Shown here in pieces: positions 57,782 through 64,000 of a stretch of 64,000 nt of DNA; the first letter of the stretch is position 1, and every line of letters begins with the position of its first letter. A program made the translations under genes and the position numbers. Source of the DNA: DATMER01 sp035536935 (GTDB lineage Bacteria > Acidobacteriota > Thermoanaerobaculia > Multivoradales > UBA5704); assembly GCA_035536935.1 (NCBI GenBank), contig DATLNC010000259.1:1-64000 (forward strand), in the 5' to 3' direction. The notes beneath the pieces were generated by a model, which was given only the letters and a program-made list of their open reading frames with translations, was not told where the DNA came from and searched no databases.

Positions 57782-58513
57782 ATGAAAGCTCGGTACCTGT
57801 TGTTCGCCTTGGCCATAGCCATGCCTGCCCTCGCTGCCCAGCAGCCTGCGCCCAAGCCTGTCTCTACCCAGACGCCGGAGCTCAAGGACCGCGTCATGGC
57901 CGTGGTGGACGAGGACCCCATTCTCGCTTCCGAGATGGACAAGGTGATCGCCCTCGGTCTCGTCCAGCCGCGGGAGGGAGAGGGGGACGTGCAGTTCCGC
58001 CGCCGCATCCTCAACGGCCTGGTCGAGGAACGGCTGCGCTTCCACGAGATCGACCGCTTCGGCTTCGAGCAGGTGCCGGTGGACATGATCGCGAAGAACG
58101 TGGCGCAGATCCGCGCGCGCTTCCCCAACGAGGAGGCCTACCGCAAGACTCTCCAAGACCTGGGCTTGAGCCAGCAGGCTCTGCGGCAGCTCGTGGCCCG
58201 GCAGCTCATGGTCTTCACGCACGTGGAGGAGCAGCTCGGGCCGCGGGTCTTCGTGAGCCTGGACGACATCACGGCCTACTACCGCAACGTGCTCACGCCC
58301 GAGATGCAGAAGCGCGGGCAGCCGGTGCCGCCCATGGAGGAAGTGCGCGATCAGATCCGCGCCGTGCTCAAGGAGCAGCGGCTCAACCAGGAGCTGGCGA
58401 AATGGACCGAGGAGCTGCGGCGGGCCGCGGACATTCACGTCTACTTCGACAAGCCGGCGGAGCAGCTGCCGCCGGTGGTCAAGCGGATTGGGAAGAAGGA
58501 CGAGTTTAATTGA
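57782..58513 (+). CDS. SurA-like periplasmic chaperone
   Basis: 243 aa. Signal peptide (RYLLFALAIAMPALAAQQ), then LKDRVMAVVDEDPILASEMDKVI, the SurA N-domain opening, followed by helices and EVRDQIRAVLKEQRLNQELAKWTEELRRAADIHVY. The parvulin PPIase domain is missing, leaving only the chaperone part. Likely helps outer membrane protein folding. TAGCAT (57768-57773) ends 8 nt before the ATG and no SD is present, suggesting a leaderless mRNA. Confidence 0.82.
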   Translation: MKARYLLFALAIAMPALAAQQPAPKPVSTQTPELKDRVMAVVDEDPILASEMDKVIALGLVQPREGEGDVQFRRRILNGLVEERLRFHEIDRFGFEQVPVDMIAKNVAQIRARFPNEEAYRKTLQDLGLSQQALRQLVARQLMVFTHVEEQLGPRVFVSLDDITAYYRNVLTPEMQKRGQPVPPMEEVRDQIRAVLKEQRLNQELAKWTEELRRAADIHVYFDKPAEQLPPVVKRIGKKDEFN

Positions 58514-58563
58514 TCCCGTTCCCCCTCTCCCCGGCCCTCTCCCCCGTGCCGGGGGAGAGGGAG
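58508..58563 (-). repeat. dispersed palindromic GC repeat, copy 2 (inverted)
   Basis: Begins over the stop of the SurA-like gene (ATTGATCCC) and runs through CCCCTCTCCCC and CTCCCCC...GGGGGAGAGGG. Same element as at 29.0 and 60.9 kb, opposite orientation. It is followed by a short direct repeat of GTCCTTGAGGTCC. Confidence 0.8.
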
Positions 58564-58612
58564 CCCCCGCCCGGCGTTTTGTCCTTGAGGTCCCTGGTGT
58601 CCTTGAGGTCCT

Positions 58613-60835
58613 TTACTCCAGCTCCTCGTAGTGAGCCCGGCTGGTCAGCACCTTCCTCAGATAGTTCCGGGTCTCCTGGAAGCTCACCTTGGTGAAGAAC
58701 TCCTCCATCTCGGGGCTGAAGCAGTAGCTTCTCCAGAGCCCGGCCTGGGGCTCGCCGGCGTTGTAGGCGGCCACGGAGACGTGTGCCGCGCCGTTGAACT
58801 CCTTGAGCAGGGTGGCCACATAGGCAGAGCCCAGGGCCAGCGCGATCTCGGGCCGGTAGAGGTCCTCGGGATCGAGCCGCGAGAGCTCGATGTCGGCCGC
58901 GATCCTGCGCGCCGTGGGCAGCGTGAACTGGGCCAGGCCGCGCGCCGCCGCGGGCGAAAGGGCAAAGCGGTTGTAGCGGCTCTCCTCGCGGATGATCGCC
59001 GCCAGCAGCGAGGGCGGGACGCCGCGCAGACGGGTCTGGGTCACCAGGATCTCCCGGTAGGGCGACGGATAGAGGAGCTCATGGAACTCCTTCGGCTGGA
59101 AGATCAGGGGCACCCGGTCTCCGGCGCGGATCCGCAGCGTCTCGGCGAGGATGATCGAGCGCTCGTGCTCGCCCCCGCGGGAGAGCAGCTTGCAGCCGGT
59201 GAAGGCCAGGGACGGCTCGCTCACCGGAAAGTACTCGCGCACGGCCGGGGCCCCCTCGTGCAGGATGCCGAGGGCGAGCAGCATCTCCTCCGGGTGGCGC
59301 GCGGGTTCCTCCCAGATCGGCCAGCTCCGCACCGGCACCTCCACCAGCTTCACCAGCGGCGCCTTGGTCTTGTCGGCGAGCAGGATCTCCCGCGCCCGCT
59401 TCCAGGCTCTCTTGCCCGTCTCGTTGCCGGAGCCCAAGATCAGCCAGGCGCCGTAGAGGTCCTCGAAATGATCTGAGGCGGCCATGCGCCTTGCCTCGGT
59501 CGTGGCCGCCTTGGTCAGGAAGTCGGAGCTCAGGCGCTCGCGGGCGGCCTGCGCCAGCGGGTGATAGAGATCGATGCGCAGCGCTTCGAGATAGGCGGCC
59601 ACGGCGCCGACCGGATCGCGCTCGAGCTCCGCGGTCCGGCCGCGCCAGTAGGCGACCTCCAGCCGCTCCTCCGGAGTCTCCCGGGGGACGCGGTCGAGCC
59701 AGGCCCGCGCGCGGTCGGGCCGGCCGCGGACGATGTCGGACGAAGCGAGGAAGAGGCTCGCCCGCAGCGCCTGCTCGCGCCACTCGCGGCGGGAGGTCAG
59801 GAGGTCGTAGACGTCGCTCACGTGGGTCTCGGCGCCGCTGCGCCAGCGCAGCCGCAGGATCGAGAAGAGCGCCGCCGCGGACCACTCGCCCTCGGGCTCT
59901 GCCATGTAGGCCCGCCGGAAGCTCTCCGCCGCCAGCTCCCACTCGCCCAACAACTCGTACGAGCGGCCCTGCTGGTAGAGGGAGCGCGAGCGGTCCTCGG
60001 GCCGGCGGGAGACATGGGCCAGGCCGCCGAAGACGACCGCGGCCGGCGCGTACCGCTCCTGCCAGAAGTGCGAGCGTCCCTGGGCGTAGCGTCCCTCGGA
60101 CACCTCGCGCTCGGACAGCCCTTCCGCCGGGTCCAGCGCCCGATGGAGATGCGTCAGAGCGCGCTCGAAGTCGCGGTGCTGGTGGAAGACGAGGCCGAGG
60201 AGGAGCGGCAGCCGCCCGCCCTCGCGGTCGGAGGCGAGCCCGGCCAGGCGCTCGGCGGCCGCGCGGGCCGTGTCGTCGTTGCGGTTCTCCTCCAGGAGGG
60301 CCACGAGGATGCCGCGGGCGAGCTCGCGGGCTCCCGAGCGCAGCGCGCAGTCGGCCTGGGAGAGGGTCAGGACCCGGCGTTGCGCCGCCGGCAGCTCCTC
60401 GAGCTTGAGGCCGCCGAGGAGCCGGCAGTCGCCGCCGGCCGTGAGCGTACGGGAGAGGAGCTGGGTCGCGTCTTTCAGGAGAGCCGGGCGCCGGCTGTCC
60501 ACGACCCCGGCCACCAGACCGGCGGCGACCTCGGGATGTCCCATCCTCTCCTGCTCCAGCGCGAGACGGTAGCGGCTGTAGGCGCCGAGCTCCGGGGTGC
60601 GGGCCATGGCGGCGGCGAAGGCCTCGCCCGATCCGCGGGGATCTTCCAACTCTTCGAGCAGGTGGCCGCGCAGGTATTCGAGGCCGAGCTTCTGCGACGC
60701 CTCCGGCCGCTCGGCAAGCTCCTGCTCGACGCGCGCGAGGGCGTCGCGCTGACGCCCCGCGAGCTGCATCTCCAGAAGAGCCGGACGAGGATCGGCGATC
60801 GTTACGGCGGCGAGGAAGGTGAGGGTGACGATCAT
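58613..60835 (-). CDS. lytic transglycosylase (SLT family) with TPR-like superhelix
   Basis: 740 aa. Signal-like start, then ~550 residues of helical TPR/SEL1-like repeats (YAQGRSHFWQERYAPAAVVF; SLYQQGRSYELLGEWELAAE) as in Slt70. The C-terminal GH23 domain has the catalytic Glu in AAIIREESRYNRFALSP, then ARGLAQFTLPTA and SVAAYNAGE. Cleaves glycan strands of peptidoglycan in the periplasm with 1,6-anhydro product. Functionally matches murA and the dcw cluster. Confidence 0.92.
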   Translation of the reverse strand: MIVTLTFLAAVTIADPRPALLEMQLAGRQRDALARVEQELAERPEASQKLGLEYLRGHLLEELEDPRGSGEAFAAAMARTPELGAYSRYRLALEQERMGHPEVAAGLVAGVVDSRRPALLKDATQLLSRTLTAGGDCRLLGGLKLEELPAAQRRVLTLSQADCALRSGARELARGILVALLEENRNDDTARAAAERLAGLASDREGGRLPLLLGLVFHQHRDFERALTHLHRALDPAEGLSEREVSEGRYAQGRSHFWQERYAPAAVVFGGLAHVSRRPEDRSRSLYQQGRSYELLGEWELAAESFRRAYMAEPEGEWSAAALFSILRLRWRSGAETHVSDVYDLLTSRREWREQALRASLFLASSDIVRGRPDRARAWLDRVPRETPEERLEVAYWRGRTAELERDPVGAVAAYLEALRIDLYHPLAQAARERLSSDFLTKAATTEARRMAASDHFEDLYGAWLILGSGNETGKRAWKRAREILLADKTKAPLVKLVEVPVRSWPIWEEPARHPEEMLLALGILHEGAPAVREYFPVSEPSLAFTGCKLLSRGGEHERSIILAETLRIRAGDRVPLIFQPKEFHELLYPSPYREILVTQTRLRGVPPSLLAAIIREESRYNRFALSPAAARGLAQFTLPTARRIAADIELSRLDPEDLYRPEIALALGSAYVATLLKEFNGAAHVSVAAYNAGEPQAGLWRSYCFSPEMEEFFTKVSFQETRNYLRKVLTSRAHYEELE

Positions 60836-60872
60836 CCGGAGCCGGGAGCCGTCCCCCGCAGCGCCCGCTTTT

Positions 60873-60927
60873 CTCCCTCTCCCCCGAAACGGGGGAGAGG
60901 GCCGGGGAGAGGGGGGATGGGATCAAT
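60873..60927 (+). repeat. dispersed palindromic GC repeat, copy 3
   Basis: CTCCCTCTCCCCCGAAACGG onward, ending GGGATCAAT, in the 104-bp gap between murA and the lytic transglycosylase gene. Same orientation as copy 1. Confidence 0.8.
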
Positions 60928-60939
60928 CAGGGCGGCTCT

Positions 60940-62199
60940 TCAAACCACCCATCTAGCCACCCGTGCACCCAGACTTTGCAATTTCAGTTCCATTCCTTCA
61001 TAGCCCCGTTCCAGGTGATAGATCCGGTCCACGACCGTCTCCCCTTCGGCCGCCACGCCGGCGAGCACCAGGCATGCGGAGGCGCGCAGGTCGGTCGCCA
61101 TGACGGCTGCCCCGGTGAGGTGCCTGGGGCCGAGGATGCGGGCCGAGCCGCCGTCCACCCGGACGTCGGCACCCATCCGCATGAGCTCGGGCGCGTGCTG
61201 GAAGCGGTTTTCGAAGATGGTTTCGCGGATCGTCGACACACCGGCCGCGCTGGTCATCAGCGTCATGTATTGCGCCTGGAGGTCGGTGGGGAACCCGGGA
61301 TGAGGCTGGGTCTCCAGGTCGCAGGCATTCAGGTCGCCCTCGGCGCGCACGCGGATGTCGGTACCGTCGACTTCCACTTTGGCACCGACCTCCGCCAGTT
61401 TGTCCAGGAGAGGCGCCAGATCGGCGGGGCTGGCCTGCTCCAGCGTCACGTCGCCGCGGGTGAGGGCCGCGCCGATCAGGTAGGTCCCGCCCTCGATCCG
61501 GTCGGGGATGATCGCGTGCTCGGCGCCGCCGAGGCCGTCGACGCCTTCGATCTCGATCGTCTCCTCGCCGGCGCCCGAGATGCGGGCGCCCATGGCGTTG
61601 AGAAGGTTGGCGAGGTCCACCACCTCGGGCTCGCGCGCGCAGTTCTCCAGCACGGTGGTGCCCTTGGCGAGGGAGGCGGCGAGGAGGAGGTTCTCCGTGC
61701 CGGTCACGGTCGGCATGTCGAACCGGAAGCGTGCGCCCCGGAGGCGGTCGGCCGTGGCCTCGACGTAGCCATGAGTCAGCTTGACCTCGGCGCCGAGCGC
61801 CTCCAGCCCCTTGAGATGCTGATCGATGGGGCGCACGCCGATGGCGCAGCCGCCGGGGAGCGACACGCGGGCATGGCCGAAGCGGGCGAGCAGCGGCCCC
61901 AGCACGAGGACGCTGGCGCGCATCGTCTTGACCATGTCGTAGGGCGCGTCGTGGTCCGGGTTCGGCCGGTCGCGGCGCAGCACCAGGGCGCCGCCCGTAT
62001 CGTCGCAACTGATCCCCAGGTGCTCGAGCAGGCGCATCATCGTGCGGATGTCGCGTACCCGGGGCATCCGATGGAGGGTCAGCGGCTCTCCGTCCAGGAG
62101 CAGGCTGGCCGCGAGGGCGGGCAGGGCGGCGTTCTTGGCGCCGCTCGGCTTGACGCGGCCGACCAGCCGCGTGGGACCTATGATGTGGAACTTGTCCAT
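60940..62199 (-). CDS. murA: UDP-GlcNAc 1-carboxyvinyltransferase MurA
   Basis: 419 aa. First committed step of peptidoglycan precursor synthesis. PSGAKNAALPALAAS holds the catalytic Lys, and SLPGGCAIGVRPID the active-site Cys that fosfomycin attacks (Cys retained, so the target is of the sensitive type). IRETIFENRF and DLRASACLVLAG are further signatures. Located 16 nt after prmC on the same strand, away from the dcw cluster. Confidence 0.96.
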   Translation of the reverse strand: MDKFHIIGPTRLVGRVKPSGAKNAALPALAASLLLDGEPLTLHRMPRVRDIRTMMRLLEHLGISCDDTGGALVLRRDRPNPDHDAPYDMVKTMRASVLVLGPLLARFGHARVSLPGGCAIGVRPIDQHLKGLEALGAEVKLTHGYVEATADRLRGARFRFDMPTVTGTENLLLAASLAKGTTVLENCAREPEVVDLANLLNAMGARISGAGEETIEIEGVDGLGGAEHAIIPDRIEGGTYLIGAALTRGDVTLEQASPADLAPLLDKLAEVGAKVEVDGTDIRVRAEGDLNACDLETQPHPGFPTDLQAQYMTLMTSAAGVSTIRETIFENRFQHAPELMRMGADVRVDGGSARILGPRHLTGAAVMATDLRASACLVLAGVAAEGETVVDRIYHLERGYEGMELKLQSLGARVARWVV

Positions 62200-62215
62200 G
62201 ACTCCCCTTGCCGGA

Positions 62216-63070
62216 TCACCGGCGCTCTAGAACGACCACCCGAGGGATGCCGGCATAGTCGCGGCGCGAGCCGGCAAAGTGCAAGCCGGATGCCTCGGCG
62301 TGACGGCAGGCCGCCTCGATCTGTCCGAAACCGATCTCGACGATAGCGCGGATTCCGGGCCGGATACCACTACCCAGCAGCGCGAAGAGTCGGGCCAGGA
62401 CCGAGTCTCCCCCGTCCCCAAGACCGGGGGCGAAGAGTGCGATGTGCGGCTCGAAGTCGACAACCTCCGGCGAGAGCGAGGGAGCCTCCCCGGCATCGAT
62501 GTAGGGTGGATTGCTCACGACGAGGTCGAAGCGGGAGAGGTCGAGCCCGTGGGCGAGATCCGCGCCCAGGAAGCGCGCCCGGCCCGCCACTCCATGCCGA
62601 CGGGCGTTGCCGGAAGCCACCGCGAGCGCGCCGGGGGAAATGTCGGTCCCCACCGTCCGAGCCCCGGGGATTTCGAGCGCGAGCGTGACCGGAAGGATGC
62701 CCGAGCCGGTGCCCACATCCAGAATCCAGGGCCGTTCCCGCAGAGAGATGGCGAGAGCCTCCTCCACGATGTGCTCGGTCTCGGGCCGCGGGATCAGCAC
62801 CCGCGGGTCCACGGCGAACGGCCGGCCGTAGAACTCCCGCTCGCCGAGGAGGTAGGCGACCGGCTCGCCGGTCAGCCGCCGTTCGAGGAGGGACCGGAAG
62901 CGCTCCGCCGTCTCCGCCGGCACCTCCCGCTCGTCATGAGCCAGGATTTGAGCTTCGGAGAGGCCGAGGAGCTGTCCGAGCAGGAGGGCCGCTTCGCGTG
63001 GAGGAGCTCCGAAAGCCGTGGCCGCGAGGCGAGGGCGGGCCTCGGCGAGGAGTTGGGCGACGGTGGGCAC
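62216..63070 (-). CDS. prmC: release-factor glutamine methyltransferase PrmC (HemK)
   Basis: 284 aa. ILDVGTGSGILPVTLALE is the SAM site and VSNPPYIDAGE the NPPY catalytic motif; LLGEREFYGRPFAVDPRVLIPRPETE is the PrmC hinge. Methylates the GGQ glutamine of class I release factors. GTG start 3 nt after the HigA-like gene; prfA, its usual neighbour, is not present upstream. Confidence 0.94.
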   Translation of the reverse strand: MPTVAQLLAEARPRLAATAFGAPPREAALLLGQLLGLSEAQILAHDEREVPAETAERFRSLLERRLTGEPVAYLLGEREFYGRPFAVDPRVLIPRPETEHIVEEALAISLRERPWILDVGTGSGILPVTLALEIPGARTVGTDISPGALAVASGNARRHGVAGRARFLGADLAHGLDLSRFDLVVSNPPYIDAGEAPSLSPEVVDFEPHIALFAPGLGDGGDSVLARLFALLGSGIRPGIRAIVEIGFGQIEAACRHAEASGLHFAGSRRDYAGIPRVVVLERR

Positions 63071-63073
63071 GTC

Positions 63074-63382
63074 CTAACTTGCCGCCCTGATCCTCTTGAT
63101 GCGTTTCAACTCATTGGCCTCGGTGAGCCCCGTTTGATACAGGTCCCAGCGAAGCTGCAGGTTCATCCACAGATCCGCGGAGGTGCCGAAGAATCTCGAC
63201 AGGCGAAGGGCGGTGCTCGGCGTCATGCCCCGCTTCTTGTTGATCAGCTCATTCACTCGCTGGTAAGGGACGTGAATCCCATCGGCAAGATCCCTCTGGG
63301 ATAAGGCCATCGGCTTCAGGAACTCCTCCAGCAGCATCTCGCCCGGATGTGTCGGCTCTCGGTGTGTGGGTATGCGAACCAT
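63074..63382 (-). CDS. higA: HigA-family antitoxin
   Basis: 102 aa XRE repressor. HREPTHPGEMLLEEFLKPMALSQRDLADGIHVPYQRVNELINKKRGMTPSTALRLSRFFGTSADLWMNLQ is the full HigA domain. Lies 21 nt after the toxin gene and 3 nt before prmC, so antitoxin, and perhaps prmC, share the toxin promoter. Confidence 0.93.
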   Translation of the reverse strand: MVRIPTHREPTHPGEMLLEEFLKPMALSQRDLADGIHVPYQRVNELINKKRGMTPSTALRLSRFFGTSADLWMNLQLRWDLYQTGLTEANELKRIKRIRAAS

Positions 63383-63403
63383 GGCTACCTCTTGCTACTC
63401 GGC

Positions 63404-63697
63404 TCAATGGTAATCGGTGACTTCAACCTCGTCGGGTCCATTGTCGGTCCAGACAAAGCAGACCCGGTACTGATCATTGATTCGAATGCTCCATTGACCG
63501 TCCCGGTCATCTGACAGACGCTCCAACTTGTTTCCCGGTGGCACCCGCAGATCTCCGAGGCTCACAGCTGAGTCAACCGGATCCAGCTTTCGGCTTGCAA
63601 CGGTCCAGAGACTCTGAGGGCAACAGCGGCGAGCTGCCTTGGTGTTCCGTCCATTGAAGATGTCCTCGGTCCCGGGGTTCTTGAACGCGCGGATCAT
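63404..63697 (-). CDS. higB: HigB-family toxin (RelE superfamily mRNA interferase)
   Basis: 97 aa. FKNPGTEDIFNG at the start, LRVPPGNKLERLSDDRDGQWSIRINDQYRVCFVW and VEVTDYH at the end are characteristic of HigB toxins that cleave mRNA on the ribosome. Toxin-first order is normal for this family. A palindrome 12 bp upstream is a candidate operator. Confidence 0.93.
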   Translation of the reverse strand: MIRAFKNPGTEDIFNGRNTKAARRCCPQSLWTVASRKLDPVDSAVSLGDLRVPPGNKLERLSDDRDGQWSIRINDQYRVCFVWTDNGPDEVEVTDYH

Positions 63698-63708
63698 CCG
63701 TCTTCACG

Positions 63709-63729
63709 ATAGCACGGATAACATGCTAT
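63709..63729 (-). promoter_or_regulatory. higBA operator candidate
   Basis: ATAGCA-9 bp-TGCTAT, a perfect 6-bp inverted repeat 12 bp upstream of the higB start. HigA-type repressors bind palindromes of this size at their promoters. It overlaps the stop codon of the neighbouring partial gene. Confidence 0.5.
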
Positions 63730-64000
63730 TCACTTTGCAGGACCAGATCCACGTGCACCGTCCCGCCGGGCGTCACCACGACCTGGCTCTCGGCCGGGGC
63801 GAAGCCGGCGGCCCGGACGAGCATCTTGTAGGTGCCCGCGGGGACGCCGGGGAGCGCGAACGCGCCCTGGTCGTCGCTGCTCGCGCTCGGTCCCAGGATG
63901 GCGCCCTGTGTCTGCTCGGCGGCCAGGGAGATGGAGGCTCCGGCTATCGGCAGACCCTCCGGCGAGAGGAGCCGGCCCTCGACGGCGCCGGTCGCGATCT
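63726..64000 (-). CDS. carboxypeptidase-regulatory-like domain protein (C-terminal part)
   Basis: A minus-strand frame without a start enters from the right window edge and ends at TAG 63726-63728 (about 91 codons). It reads TGAVEGRLLSPEGLPIAGAS, ...DDQGAFALPGVPAGTYKMLV, ...GGTVHVDLVLQSE: one Ig-like CarboxypepD_reg repeat at the very C-terminus. Such domains end outer-surface or TonB-linked proteins. The rest lies beyond the window. Confidence 0.8.
   Translation of the reverse strand, partial: IATGAVEGRLLSPEGLPIAGASISLAAEQTQGAILGPSASSDDQGAFALPGVPAGTYKMLVRAAGFAPAESQVVVTPGGTVHVDLVLQSE

Noticed and set aside
1..64000. tRNA or rRNA genes
   Set aside because: I scanned the intergenic gaps for TTCGAATC-like T-loops and CCA-adjacent stems and for rRNA landmarks and found none convincing; a tRNAscan/Infernal run would settle it.

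Overview
The window reads as chromosome of a high-GC, Gram-negative (diderm) bacterium. An Oar-type TonB-dependent receptor, a SurA-like chaperone, lipoproteins and a secreted cytochrome c imply an outer membrane. MurE carries the DNPR motif of meso-diaminopimelate-adding enzymes. The mix of a carboxypeptidase-regulatory/TonB receptor, a CRTAC1 (ASPIC/UnbV) protein, a sulfatase-TPR lipoprotein, a RAYT transposase and AAA/DUF4143 proteins is typical of Acidobacteriota. That placement is inference from gene content; there is no rRNA in the window to test it.

Region 1 (1-17.2 kb): a two-gene minus-strand unit with a nucleotidyltransferase-like protein, then a nearly complete division and cell wall (dcw) cluster in canonical order: mraZ, rsmH, ftsL, ftsI, murE, murF, mraY, murD, ftsW, murG, murC, ftsQ, ftsA, ftsZ. 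Genes overlap by 1-23 bp through most of it. Four MraZ boxes at exact 10-bp spacing precede mraZ. murB and ddl are absent from the cluster; murA lies at 61 kb.

Region 2 (17.2-21.8 kb): a secreted histidine phosphatase, a DEAD-box helicase (DEVD variant), a glycine-rich RRM protein with a small charged partner, and an arsenic module. In the arsenic module a cysteine-rich MarR regulator and arsM each have the same 15-bp operator-like sequence upstream.

Region 3 (21.8-27.6 kb): an accessory island, lower in GC in parts and rich in repeats. It holds a small coiled-coil protein, a 350-bp array of 21-bp repeats, a cluster of CTTATGCG motifs, a cysteine-rich lipoprotein, a PD-(D/E)XK-like protein beside an isolated Mrr N-terminal domain, a RAYT transposase with hairpins, a tetranucleotide microsatellite, and a HigA-like antitoxin whose toxin survives only as a 3' remnant.

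Region 4 (27.6-49 kb): YegS-like lipid kinase and membrane partner, a secreted protein of unknown function, a YihY/BrkB membrane protein, the TonB receptor, sulfatase-TPR lipoprotein, AAA/DUF4143 ATPase, a three-gene unit (unknown protein, SPFH/zinc-ribbon protein, Ser/Thr kinase), a fused 2-oxoacid dehydrogenase E1, a sigma factor/anti-sigma/PDZ operon, Tex and a DUF4410-like secreted protein.

Region 5 (49-64 kb): Rpn-family nuclease, CRTAC1 protein, amidohydrolase, cytochrome c, M43 metalloprotease, a phased TTTGGCACG repeat array, a VapBC-type pair, rsmI, a two-gene (split) glutamine-dependent NAD synthetase, a SurA-like protein, lytic transglycosylase, murA, prmC, and a HigBA pair whose antitoxin gene runs straight into prmC. 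The window ends inside a further gene encoding a carboxypeptidase-regulatory-like domain.

Cell envelope assembly dominates the functions (dcw cluster, murA, lytic transglycosylase, SurA-like chaperone). The accessory DNA lies mostly in region 3 and around 49 kb, 54.5 kb and 63.5 kb. I saw no rRNA, no tRNA and no CRISPR array.
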